DNA of 64,000 bases from contig NC_056002.1 of the NCBI RefSeq assembly GCF_018446385.1, positions 9,992,894-10,056,893 on the forward strand, written 5' to 3'. Made by a program: the position numbers and the translations under genes. A model generated the notes under the pieces. It had not been told where the DNA came from, did not search any database, and saw nothing but the letters and a program-made list of their open reading frames with translations. Position 1 is the first letter of the stretch. Every line of letters starts with the position of its first letter. This DNA comes from Zingiber officinale (taxonomy: Eukaryota > Streptophyta > Magnoliopsida > Zingiberales > Zingiberaceae). Below are positions 1 through 10,750 of the stretch, piece by piece.

Positions 1-153
1 AGATGGGCTGCTCAGGAGGAGACATTGTCCCAAATGCGAGCAGTCATTGCTAGATGGGACCGATCACAGCCGCCCCAGTCACAGGATCCCCAGTCAGAGC
101 CTGGTATTGAGTCACAGGAGACTCGAGACCCATTAGACCCTGCTGATGATTAG
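1..153 (+). CDS. C-terminal tail of a CACTA-element protein (partial)
   Basis: An open frame enters from the left edge and ends at the TAG at 151-153, giving 50 residues. The tail is rich in Q, S, P and D and ends in acidic residues (DPADD). It is preceded by a heptad-like stretch (ETLSQMRAVIARW). Low-complexity tails after a coiled coil are common in the second protein of plant CACTA elements, which binds subterminal repeats. The position, about 1.3 kb before the subterminal repeats on the same strand, fits that role. No catalytic residue lies in the visible part, so the assignment rests mainly on context. Confidence 0.5.
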   Translation, partial: RWAAQEETLSQMRAVIARWDRSQPPQSQDPQSEPGIESQETRDPLDPADD

Positions 154-1435
154 CTTCTTCTGAGGTATTCAATCAATTACAACTAAATTTTTTTCTTAGT
201 GCAATCATTCTTGTTGTTATTAATTCAATATTAGTGTTGTTTGATTGTGAACCGAACATATGGTTTATTTTCCCCATCATAAAATTTCTCATAAACATTT
301 AATAACCATTTGGATTAATTATTTATATTTTTAAATCATAGTATTTTTTCTGTCATTTGTCTTATTCTAATGTTTATTTATTGTATTTTTAATTTTTCTT
401 CTGATGTTCCACTAATGTGCAGTGTACAACTTAAGTTTCATTTTTAGTTAAAGCATAAGTTTAATTTATATCACTTTCAGTTTTGCATATTGTTATAAAG
501 GAAGGATTTGAAAATCCCATCACCTCTGACTAAAATATCTGTAAAGTTAAATTGCTCTTATTATAACACAACTATTAAAACTTATAGTAAGCTTATTCAA
601 TTGCTTTATGGTATATATAGTAGTTGCTAACAAAGCTATTATTACTCATTAATGATAGCACTATTGTATCAAGATACATACTTCCAAGTTTTTGCTATGT
701 CTTGTGTATTTTCAAATTTTAAATACCAAATGCATGCTGAAAATAAATCTGACACTACCATGAGCATTTGCATACATCTTGCTTTCCACTAATGCTTGAA
801 TATGATTAATTGTTTCCTTATCTCTTATAAGATAGAGTAGTCATAACAATTTCATATTCTTATTAGGTTTTAGATTCTTAACAAATTTAAATATTTATCT
901 TAAATTGTATTACATTTTGCAGGAGTTCGTATGGATACAATCACCACCGTACTATCATTGGATATCTACAATATAATCCAGGTATTTTATTACATGCAAA
1001 ATTACTTATATATTACAATTCTTGAGGTATATATTACATTTATATCGATTCAGTCTGATTATAATCTTTTATATTTGACTTTTACAGGATTATATTTGGA
1101 TATATGTGTAGGTGATGTATCATTGTAAGTTTGGATATTTTGTATTTGATGTTAACTTGTTAGTACTTTTGGATATTTTTGATTGTCAATATGTTTTGGA
1201 TATTTGGAATTTTGGAGATATGGGCACTTGTTACTATGTTTTGTATTGTTTTTGACAGTTTTATTATTTGTTTGTGAGCATATTGTATGTTGTGTTGGTT
1301 GTGTATTGTATGGATTGTTATTATATATGATTTGAGTTTGTGTTACCATCGTTTGTGATGGTTTGTATTGTATAAAATTTGTATATATGATAATTGGAAA
1401 ATGCAAAGCAGACATTTCAAAACTTACTGGATATT
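154..1435 (+). other. Non-coding 3' region of the CACTA element
   Basis: AT-rich sequence between the coding tail and the subterminal repeats, with only short open frames of skewed composition. An AGGAGTT...ATGG stretch near 921 looks exon-like but has no recognisable protein match. It probably holds 3' untranslated sequence of the transposon transcripts. Confidence 0.5.
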
Positions 1436-2045
1436 ACCGACGGAATTTATATTCCATCGGAATTCATCGACGGAAATATTCATTCCGTCGGCAATTTATC
1501 GAATCGTAACAGGTAGTTACGATACAATCACCGACGGAATAGTAATTTCCGTCGGCGTATACCGACGGAAATCATAATTCCGTCGGTGTCTACCGACGGA
1601 ATAGTAATTTCCGTCGGTGTCTACCGACGGAATAGTAATTTCCATCGGTAGACACCGACGGAATTATGATTTCCGTCGGTAGACACCGACGGAATTATGA
1701 TTTCCGTCGGTATACACGGACGGAAATTACTATTCCATCGAGAAATATCGAATTTTGAATAGAACTTTTACGATACATCACCGACGGAATTATGAATTCC
1801 GTCGGCAATTTACCGACGGAATTTGAGCTTCCGTCGGTGATTTCCGACGGAATAATAATCCGTCGGTAAACTTTTCTCCGACGGAAAACGTTTCTGTCGG
1901 TAATAATTACCGACGGAGTTTATAATTCCGACGGTAATTTCCGACCGAATATATTTTCCGTCGGTAAATTGACCACCGACCCAATTCTTTCCGATAGATA
2001 AATCTCCGTCGGTATTCCGTCGGAAAAGGCATTTACCGACGGAAT
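1436..2045. repeat. CACTA subterminal repeat field (ACCGACGGAAT / ATTCCGTCGGT)
   Basis: An 11-bp motif ACCGACGGAAT and its reverse complement recur many times across about 600 bp, in both orientations, often as adjacent inverted pairs around short AT spacers. Such fields are where the element's own DNA-binding protein assembles in En/Spm-type transposons. Some copies carry single substitutions, so the element is not brand new. Confidence 0.85.
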
Positions 2046-2060
2046 ATTCAGTCGTTATTT

Positions 2061-2078
2061 GCGACTATTTTTGTAGTG
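2061..2078 (-). repeat. CACTA 3' terminal inverted repeat
   Basis: The terminal 18 bp on the minus strand begin CACTACAAAAATAG, matching the conserved CACTA terminus. It marks the exact right boundary of the element. Confidence 0.85.
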
Positions 2079-2188
2079 ATTTATTTTTCTGTACGTATAT
2101 AATTAATGATAAAGTCTCACAGATTAATGGGAATATTAATCTAAAAATAATTCTTGATCGGACAGATATCTAGAGAGGACATGGATAT

Positions 2189-3769
2189 TGATCCCGTCCG
2201 GAAGCTGAGTCAGACAGAGGCTGGCTACGTTGTCGTTGCCGTTGACGAGGGTCGTCGAGATGCGTGGTTGACACTGTACCTCCGACAAGGACTACCACGG
2301 GAGGGTGACAGAAGACGATGACGAGGCTGACGAGGTGGGGATCTCCTGTGCACACTCAGACAAGCACCCAGGCCGTTAGAGACCAAGAATCAGGGAAAAA
2401 GTCCCCGGGTCAGGCCCTAGCTCCGACGCTCAATCAGATACTTTTTCCCCAGAAGCACAGTGAAAGGACGAAAAGTAAAAGACGAATGTGAAAAGATGAG
2501 TGAGCGTACCTGCGTAGAGACAAAGGCTCCCTTTTTATATGACAGTGGGTACTTCTGGAGTCTGACGAGTGTCAGGATTTGTCTGGCGGTGAATGACACA
2601 TGACATCTTCTTATAGGTCTAAGGAGGGATTGATGTGCAATGAGCCCTAGACCGTTAGCATATTCCCTGACATGTGGTGATTATTCTCTGATAGATTATT
2701 ACGATTCCCTGGCTTGATTGTCGTATAGTATGCGCTTGCCCCGGTCTGTTAACCCTGGACTAGATCCTCGTACCTGCAAATCTTGACTTATGGGCACAGA
2801 TTTGCATTCCCCGGCACATTCCCTGGCACATTCCCTGGCTTGTGTTTGTCGCCCTGTAAATCCATATCTGTACGTCCAGCCCTCCATTTATCATTCGGTA
2901 GATCCCGGTAAATCCAGACCTGTGCTTACCGCCCTACCAGTCGAAGCCTTCGCTTATCGTTCCTTAAGTCTCGTTCCGTATGAACGGCCCTGCTCTGTAT
3001 TTTATCCTGTAAGTCCAAAACTGTATCCTATAAGCCCTGAACTGTAAGTCTTAGTCCTCATGTCCTGACCTGTACGCCTTCCTCCTATCCTGACCTATAC
3101 GCATTGATCCGTGTGTGTAAGCATTAGTCCGCTTACCTTGAAACTGTAAGCCTTAGTCCTCCTGTCTTGTCCTGTATGTCCTGGTCCATATATCCTGACC
3201 TGTACATCTTGATCCGTGTCTCCTGTTCTGTCTATCCTATCCTGTGAATCCGGACCTGCAAGCCTTATGTCGCCTATCCTAACCTGTACTCCCTAGTCCG
3301 TATATCGCGACATGTACGTCCTTGATCAGCGTATCTTGTTCTGCGTATCTCGTCCTGTAAATCGCGACCTGTAAGCCTTAGTCTGCATATCCTGACCTGT
3401 ACGTCTCTGGTCCGCGTATCCTGTTCTGCGAGTCTTATCCTGTAAATCCCGACATGTAAGCCTTAGTCTGTATATCCTGACCTGTACGTCTTTGATCCGC
3501 GTATCCCGACATGTACGTCCTACCTTCCAAGTTCCTACTCGTCATGTAGGCCTAACCCCTGAATGTCACTTATGCTCGACCGGGACCATCCTGTAACCTG
3601 GGCCTTTGACCACCATGTAGGTCGGACTTTTGACCACCAGGTAGGTTTGACTTCTGACCGTCACGTGGGCTTGACTTATGACCGCCTCGTGGGCTTGACT
3701 TCTGACCGCCTCTTGGGCTTGACTTCCGACCACGTCAGCTATCCGACCCTACTATCATGCACCGTATCA
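2189..3769. mobile_element. Solo LTR in the copia 5' LTR
   Basis: The insert starts TGAT and ends ATCA and is flanked by the perfect 5-bp duplication GATAT (2184-2188 and 3770-3774). Removing it restores the sequence seen in the other LTR. It has no PBS, PPT or coding region, so it is a solo LTR left by LTR-LTR recombination. Its start (TGATCCCGTCCGG) and a TCCGACGCTCAA motif near 2421 resemble the Tat LTR start at 62620, so a Ty3 origin is likely. Confidence 0.85.
2740..3745. repeat. Degenerate pyrimidine-rich repeats and a 24-bp tandem repeat
   Basis: From about 2740 to 3560 short phrases such as CCTGACCTGTACGTC and GTAAGCCTTAGTC recur in varying order, a decayed tandem array. From about 3607 to 3740 a cleaner 24-bp unit (TTCTGACC + GCCTCGTGGGCTTGAC) repeats about 5.5 times. 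Being a multiple of three it mimics an 8-residue protein repeat, but nothing suggests translation. Confidence 0.7.
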
Positions 3770-5076
3770 GATATCTAGATCAACGTTGAGTATGACTAGG
3801 TCGAGATAGATCGAGGGATGGATATCTAAGTTATACTTGGGGTGCCTTAAGTTTAGAGGTATACTGGACACGACCCGCTCAAGAGGAGACCACATATTAA
3901 GCATCATTGGTTATTCCTCTTATGAACGAGTGTAACTGATCTTTTGACTTGAAACCTTCATTTATTCTATGTGTGGAGTTATGTGCTTTGACACCGTTAA
4001 AAGCAGTCTTTAATCGGATTGTGATTAATACGGTAGTTGGGTATATGACAAAGCGTAGAGAGAATAGTGTTGAATCAATAGAGGATTCATCGCTCTCTTG
4101 GATTAGGAGTTAACATCCTTGCCGCTTGATAGAGATATTAGTGACTCAAAATCCATGATCATGGGAGGAATGATTTATCATTCAAGAGGAGTCTATTATA
4201 TCTTAGAAATCAAGTAAAACAATTAATTTGGCAATGATGTATAATGTACCGAATTAATTGAAATATAGGCTTAGATGAAAAGATTGAATTACACAGTAAT
4301 CGGTTCATGGTGGTTTACAGTTTATGACTGATATTAATTTTATCGCGTTGAATGGCTAAAAACTGTTGTTAGACGGTTACCTTAGTCTGTGTATGGATGT
4401 ATACTACCTTCGTGTATAAAACCTAGAGAGTCGCATGCATAGCACGTAGATATGAACAATGATATCGGAAGCTAGTCGAGATCAAGATCAAATATGAATT
4501 TATTTGATACAAAGAAGAGAGAATTTGAATAGCCATAATCATGATGATTAATGGAGAATTCGAAGAGTATCTTAATGATAATTAATGAAAAATTTGAAAA
4601 GACATCATAATGAAGGTTATAAATGAAGAATTTTTGGAGCCTATAATTCTTCATCTTCCTAATTAATGAAGATCATAAATGATGAATTAATTTAGACCTT
4701 AATTCTTCGTATTCCTTAAAGGCTATAAGTAGTCATCCTCGGAATGATGCAAGGGTGGAATTCCTTCTCTCGATTTCTTCCTCGTCAACTTCTTCTTCGT
4801 GGACCTTCCACCGGAAGAGGTCGGTAGTGCTTCCAAGACTTTGTCGATCCAAGAGACTAGCACCTAACGGATCGTATCAAGTTCGTGATCTAGTGCGCGT
4901 GGATACCGCTAGAGGAGTCACACGTAGGACTCTTATCTGTCTTATCTGTCTGTGATATTATTCACACCTATCGAGGACTCGAGGTATGTTTTTATATTAT
5001 TTTTGTGTAAAACTATATGTACCACGAAAGATCCATGATTCAATATATATCTTCCGCTGCGCTCTGAGCCAAACAG

Positions 5077-5088
5077 TGGTATCAAAGC
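5077..5088 (+). other. Primer-binding site of the copia element
   Basis: TGGTATCAAAGC lies one base after the LTR end. It matches the plant initiator-tRNA-Met type PBS (TGGTATCAGAGC) with one change. Confidence 0.8.
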
Positions 5089-5875
5089 AATTCGTGGTTG
5101 GATCAAATACTACGAAGCTGATTCTTCAAAATTTATTTGAGGAATCAGTGTTTCGAGATATTTCAAAAGAATCTTAATTTCTTTATTTCAAGTTATATGT
5201 CGTAACATTTCATGATAGAAATGAATTTTGTCTAAAACCTGTAGAGTAATACATGACATAAGTAGATTAACATATTAAAATCTCCGAGACCTATTTGTCT
5301 TAAAAGACTAAGAGGATTAATGAAGATAAATCTCGTAATGAGATTGTACAAGTGCACAAGAAGTTAATTATGACGAGACATTTTAATAATTATAAAATCC
5401 CTTAAATATATTAAAGTCAAGATCTATTAAAAGCCCTTCACTAATAACTATGATGATAGTTAGAGTTTTTACATAAGTCTATACAGCTCAACTGTGGGCT
5501 TATGTTAAAATATCTATAATTTATCATAATTATAGTGGATCGACTTAACTCAAATTCGTTGACTTGTTTAGCTCAGCTAAGGTTAACTGATTTGAGGGGC
5601 AAGTGTTGAGAATATAAGGCTCAACAAGAACATACCGAAAGTCACATAGATTTGTGATTGGCAAGTTAAGGCCTACTTGATGAATGTAGCATGTAGGTAC
5701 AGCTCAGCTGTGTGCATTCTATATGATTCAAAGTTTCGGTCCTATTAGGAATTGCTACCAACAAATTCCCGATTATAACAGTGAGGGTTGTTGGACTTGA
5801 ATAAAATAATAGGAGTTATAAAAGACCTTTATTAAATATATTCCACAAATACTAAAACTCTGCTTTAAATTTTAG
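5089..5875 (+). other. Untranslated leader of the copia element
   Basis: AT-rich sequence between PBS and gag start. No reading frame or RNA motif stands out. Confidence 0.5.
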
Positions 5876-6680
5876 ATGGCAAACACAAGTACCTTATCAT
5901 TGCGAAGCATTCTCGAGAAAGAGAATATTCTCTTCGGTTCCAACTACCTGGTTTGGTATAGAAAATTGAAAATCGTCTTAAGGCACGAGAGAAAAATTTA
6001 TGTGCTCGAAGATGAACCACTAAAAGAGCTTACACCCAATGCTTCATAGGAAGATTAGTCATATTATTCTCAGTATATGGAAGATGCATTGGATGTGCAA
6101 TGTATCATGTTGTCTTCTATGTCTCCCGAGCTGCAAAGACAGCAGGAGAATATGAGTGCTAGGAAGATTGATCAGCACTTGCGTGAGCTCTTCCAACTTC
6201 TAAGAGAGTGCGAGAGTAGTGAGGTATGAAACCTCTCGAACACTATTTCATACCATGTTGGAGGAAGGAAACCAAGTTGGGTCTTATGTACTCAAGATGA
6301 TAAGGTACATAGAGAGGCTCGAGAACTTAGGTTCCAAGTTAGACCGGGACTTGCCTATTGACCTAATCCTGTCGTCACTACCTCCATCATTTTCTCAGTT
6401 TGTGTTGAACTTCAACATGAACAACATGTACAAGAGTTTGACTGGTCTAATGGTAATGCTGAAAACTGTTGAGAAGCGTATGAAGGTAAATCCTTCATTG
6501 CATGCAATGATGGTCAGAAAGACCAACAAGCACCAAAGCACCAGGAAGTTTAATCCCAAGGCTAATGCAATGAAGAATCCTAAATATCAAGTTCAGAAGA
6601 ACCTTAAGAAAGGGATGCAGGTACCCCAATCTGATGAGAAGGAGGTCATGTGCTTCCATTGTGGCAAGAAAGGCCATTAG
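5876..6680 (+). pseudogene. Copia gag remnant
   Basis: Starts at an ATG (MANTSTLSLRSILEKENI) and carries the usual copia gag features: the tryptophan segment near the N-terminus (NYLVWYRKLKIVL), a helical middle (LPPSFSQFVLNFNMNN) and the start of a zinc knuckle (CFHCGKKGH) at about 6651-6677. Stops at about 6047 and in the next codons, plus frame changes before 6219, break the frame. A TAG follows the knuckle histidine, so the last cysteine is lost. The product would be the nucleocapsid protein of the particle. Not functional as it stands. Confidence 0.82.
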
Positions 6681-9103
6681 AAGAAAAACTACTATATTTT
6701 CATGAAGAAAAATGCAGTGGAGCGGATGCTTCAGATATCTTTATGATAGAGTGCAATCTTTCTGTTTCTTCATCATGGGCCATAGATTCTGGAAGTAGTT
6801 CTCACATTTGTGTGAATATGCAGGGTCTAAGTGATTGCAGACGGTTGTCCAAGGGCGAAAGGACCTACGAGTAGCTAATGGAGCGAGAGTTGTTGCATCA
6901 GCTGTAGGAACTTATTCAATAAATTTGCCTAGTGGACTTGTTTTGAATTTAGAAAACTGTTATTTTATTCCTAGTTTCTCAAAGAATATTATTTCGGTGT
7001 CAAGTTTAGACACCAAGGGATTTGTATTTCAATCCAAGGATAAGTTATGTTCTTTTTATTTGAATAATATATTCTATGGGAATTGTTCATTAAATAATAG
7101 TCTTTATGTTCTTAACTTAGATGAACCGATCTATTGTATTGAAAGTAAAAATAGAAATTATATAACTTAAACTTAACATATCTCTAGCATTGTAGACTTG
7201 GCCATATAACCTAGAAACGCATCGCTAGATTACTCAGTGATGAGTATTTGGACTCTTTTGAATTAGAGCCCATAGATACCTATGAAGCATGTTTACAAGG
7301 CAAAATAACCAAGAAGTCATTCACCAAGATAGGTGAACGGACAAAGGAACCACTAGAACTCATACATAGTGATGTTTGTGGGCCATTGCAAGTTCAGGGT
7401 AGAGGAGCGTATACCTACTTCTTGATTTTTACTGATGATTTAAGTAGATATGGATATGTCTAATTAATGAGACATAAGTCTGAAACTCTGACAAGTTTAA
7501 GGAGTTCAAGAATGAGGTAGAAAATTAACATGGAGAGAAAATTAAGGCCCTTTGGAGTGATCAAGGTGACGAGTATCTAAGCCAAGAGTTCATTGATTAC
7601 CTAAAAGAGTGTGGGATAATTTCCTAACTTACACCTCCTAGAACACTGGAGTGGAATGGTGTTTCAGAAAGGAGAAATCGTACACTCATGGATATGGTTA
7701 GATTAATGATGAGTCATGCAAGTCTTCCAATGTCATTTTGGGGCTATGCCTTAGAAACAGCAGCACACACACTTAACCGAGTTCCAACCAAGACTGTAGA
7801 TAAGACTCCTTATGAATTATGATTCTGGAAAGAAACCAAATTTATCTTATCTTAAGATATGGGGTTGTGATGCTTATGTGAAGAATGAAAATTCTAATAA
7901 GCTTGCAGCAAGATCCATAAAATATACGTTTGTAGGTTATCCCAAAGCTACAATAGGATATTATTTTTATCTCCCAAGTGAGCACAAAGTTATTGTTGCT
8001 CGATATGCTACTTTCTTGAAAAAGGAATTTATTTCTAAAGAAAGTAGTGGGAGTAATGTAAGTCTTGAAGAAATTATAAACTCTACAAACAGGTTGGAAG
8101 ATGAACAGTTGGATAATGAGATAGTGTCACAAGTACAAGTATCTCCTTCATCTGAGATTGCTTAAGAAACACGAGATCAACATAAGTCTACAAGAATACA
8201 CTGAGAGCCAAATAGATATGGTTGACTGGTAACCCAAGATGAGGAAGTGTTACTCATCGAAGATGATGAACCATCGACTTACGAGGAAGCAGTTGCTTCA
8301 AATGATTCTGAGAAATGGCTGGAAGCCATGAAATCTGAAATGGACTCCATGTACACCAACCAAGTTTGGGAGTTGGTTGATGTGTCAGTTGGGGTAAAAC
8401 CCAAGGGTGCAAATGGATGTTCAAAAAAAAGATTGACATGGATGGGAACATAAATACTTATAAAGCTAGGCTTGTGACAAAGGGTTTCAATCAACGTCAA
8501 AGAATTGACTATGATGAAACATTTTCACCCGTTGCAATGCTTAAGTCCATTAAAATTTTGCTAGCTATAGTAGCTTACAAGGACTACGAGATTTGGCAAA
8601 TGGATGTTAAAACTACTTTCCTAAATTGAAGGTTGCAGGAGGAAGTATATATGACACAACCTCTCGATTTTATAAAATCTGAGAATGCCAATAAGTTATG
8701 TAGGCTCAAGAAGTCCATTTATGGACTAAAGCAAGTATCTCGGAGTTGGAATCTACGATTTGATGAAGCCATTAAAGATTTTTGTTTTGTCAAAAGTCCA
8801 AAAGAACCTTGCATTTACAAGAAGGTTAGTAGGAGCAAAATTATGTTCCTAGTGTTGTATGTTGATAATATACTTCTTATAGGCAATGACATCCCTAGCC
8901 GAGAATCTACTAAGACTTGGTTGGGAGAGTGTTTCTCAATAAAAGATCTTGGGGATGCAACATATGTCTTAGGTATTAGAATATACCGAGATAGGCAAAA
9001 CAGGTTACTAGGGTTGAGTCAAGGTGTATACATTGATAAAATACTGAATAGATTCAGTATGAAGGACTCCAAGAGAGGATATTTACCAGTGTCACATGGT
9101 GTA
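6681..9103 (+). pseudogene. Copia pol remnant: protease, integrase, reverse transcriptase
   Basis: Pieces in copia order across several frames. Protease: WAIDSGSSSHI at about 6778, with the DSG active site. Integrase: GKITKKSF and LIHSDVCGPL near 7300-7390, then [15 protein letters not shown] near 7652. Reverse transcriptase: FKKKIDMDGNINTYKARLV from about 8418, QMDVKTTFLN near 8600, GLKQVSRSW near 8731 and the catalytic block LYVDNI near 8857, where the usual YVDD has become YVDN. Loss of that second aspartate, internal stops and frameshifts make it inactive. The frame is cut by the solo LTR at 9109 and continues at 10011. Confidence 0.85.
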
Positions 9104-9108
9104 CATCT

Positions 9109-10005
9109 TGTTGGTCCCCGTGGGTGTTTTGATGTGGTCAACCAAGTTGGTTAGGTCTTGCTTTGTGTTTGATTCCTGTGTCTGAGTGTGCAGGAGCTTA
9201 GGAGCGCAGGAAGTCGAACGAAAGACGCAGCTAGCGAGAAGGACGACACGGGAAGGGAGCCGACGGGCTCGGTGCGTCTGAAGGACGAGCGAGCTGCGGA
9301 AGAGTACTCCGGTGGACGAGAAGAACGTGCGCGGCGTTCGAGGGATGAGAAGCCGGACAGAAGCCTGCTCGAGAAGAAGGCTGGAAATTGGGTTCGGGTG
9401 AGTCCTATTTCGGTTGGCCGAAATCACCCGATCGCATGGAGCTACGGAAGTCAAAGCAAGGCGAAAGGATGCTGGAAATAGAGCTTAAGGCGCCTCAAGC
9501 CAGACTGGAGGCGCCTCCACCTTGGAGGCGCCTCAAGCTTAAAGGCGCCTTCAACTGGTCAAAAGTGACCATTTGCGTTATGAATAAAGTTTTATCCGCT
9601 GACCGAGCTGGAGGCGCCTTGAACCTTGTTGGAGGCGCCTTAGACCCTCGGGATAGACTTTCCAAGAGCTATATAAAGGCCCCTGGAGCTAAGAAATAAA
9701 CAACAACCCAAGCAATCAACTATATAGTCTTTCCTAGCAATAATTCTAAGCTTCCAAAGTGTAAAAGGCTTCTCCGCCTTCAGAAAAGGAGACGTTTTTT
9801 AGTGCACTTTTCATCGCCCTGAATTAACAACCCTCTTGGTTGTAACCAGGTTAACTTCTGAGTTTCTTTTCAGTTCTGTTTCTTTACTTCTGATATTTAA
9901 TTATTGCTATTGCACTTTTGAGTTGAAAATTCTGAGGAGAGTATAGTTTTTATTTTTCAAAAGCAATTCACCCCCCCCCTCTTGCCGGCCTCCGCTGTAC
10001 CTACA
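9109..10005 (+). mobile_element. Solo LTR in copia pol, with an AGGCGCCT palindrome array
   Basis: Begins TGTTGGTCCCCG and ends CCTACA, flanked by the perfect 5-bp duplication CATCT (9104-9108 and 10006-10010). The copia protein continues across it once it is removed. It carries a TATA box (TATATAAA, 9670-9677) and a C-run followed by CTCTTGCCGG near its end, like SIRE/Maximus-type copia LTRs. Six AGGCGCCT palindromes lie just upstream of the TATA box. The TATA orientation gives the plus strand. Confidence 0.87.
9488..9640 (+). repeat. Array of AGGCGCCT palindromes upstream of a TATA box
   Basis: Perfect 8-bp palindromes at 9488, 9509, 9526, 9543, 9612 and 9633, ending 30 bp before the TATA box at 9670. 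Flanks differ between copies, so the palindrome itself is what is kept. Confidence 0.85.
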
Positions 10006-10010
10006 CATCT

Positions 10011-10750
10011 TTCCAAGGTTATGTGTCCAAGAACACAAGAGAAAAGAAGTAGAATGGACAAGATACCTTATGCTTCTGCTATAGGGTCCATAATGTATGT
10101 TATGATCTGTACTCGACCAGATGTCTCGTATGCATTAAGCATGACGAGTAGATATCAGTCAAATCCTAGAGAGGGTTATTGGACTGCGGTAAAGACTATC
10201 CTCAAGTATCTTAGAAGAACAAAGAACATGTTCTTAGTTTTTCGAGGACACAAGGAATTAGTCGTCAGAGGATATACTGACGCAAGTTTTCAGACAGATC
10301 AGGATGATCTGAAATCGCAACAAGGATATGTGTTTTGTCTGAATAGTGCAGTTGTTTGTTGGAGGAGTTCTAAGCAGGAGACAGTTGCAGATTCAACAAC
10401 TGAGTCCAAGTACATAGCAGCTTCAGAGGCAGCAAAGGAAGTTGTGTGGATCAAGAACTTCATAGCGGAGCTTGAAGTGGTTCATAGCATTGTTGATCCA
10501 GTTGTACTATATTGTGACAATAATGCAGTCATAGAACAGGCAAAGGAGCCAATGTTTCACCAACGATCCAAACATGTACTAAGGAAGTATCACCTCCTTA
10601 GAGAGATTGTTCAAAGAGGTGATGTGTTGGTTAGCAGAGTAGATACCAACGAGAATATCGCAGACCCACTCACAAAGGCCTTACCTCTACAGAAACATGA
10701 AACGCATGTGAGGAGCCTAGGACTGAGAGTCTGTAGTGCAAGTGGGAGAT
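10011..10750 (+). pseudogene. Copia pol remnant: end of RT and RNase H
   Basis: Open frame continuing the copia pol after the solo LTR. It includes YASAIGSIMYVMICTRPDVS at the end of the RT region, then RNase H: the TDAS block, ADSTTESKYIAASEAAKE, and YCDNNAVI, followed by HVLRKYHLLREIVQRGDV. The key acidic residues of copia RNase H (D, E, D) are present. The frame is open for over 200 codons and runs into the 3' LTR; the polypurine stretch AAGTGGGAGA precedes the LTR at 10751. Confidence 0.88.

Larger units (their letters stand above)
1..2078 (+). mobile_element. CACTA (En/Spm-like) DNA transposon, 3' part
   Basis: The right end reads TTTTTGTAGTG, the complement of the CACTACAAAAA terminus that defines CACTA elements. 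It is preceded by a dense field of subterminal repeats and, further left, by the tail of a coding region. The next base resumes a copia LTR that can be aligned with its partner at 10829, so the element inserted into that LTR; ATT at the junction fits the 3-bp target duplication of the superfamily. The left end lies outside the window, so total length and autonomy are unknown. Confidence 0.85.
2079..5075 (+). repeat. 5' LTR of the copia element, split by a solo LTR
   Basis: Segments 2079-2188 and 3775-5075 align in order with 10829-12240 of the 3' LTR; together they are 1411 bp against 1412 bp. The LTR ends in ...AAACA, one base before the PBS. Confidence 0.88.

Noticed and set aside
1436-2045. 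CRISPR-like or satellite array
   Set aside because: The repeats occur in both orientations with irregular spacing and end at a CACTA terminus; a plant transposon subterminal field.
3563-3778. Frame with an 8-residue repeat (DRLVGLTS-like)
   Set aside because: A 24-bp tandem repeat in a solo LTR; the length being a multiple of three is enough to explain it.
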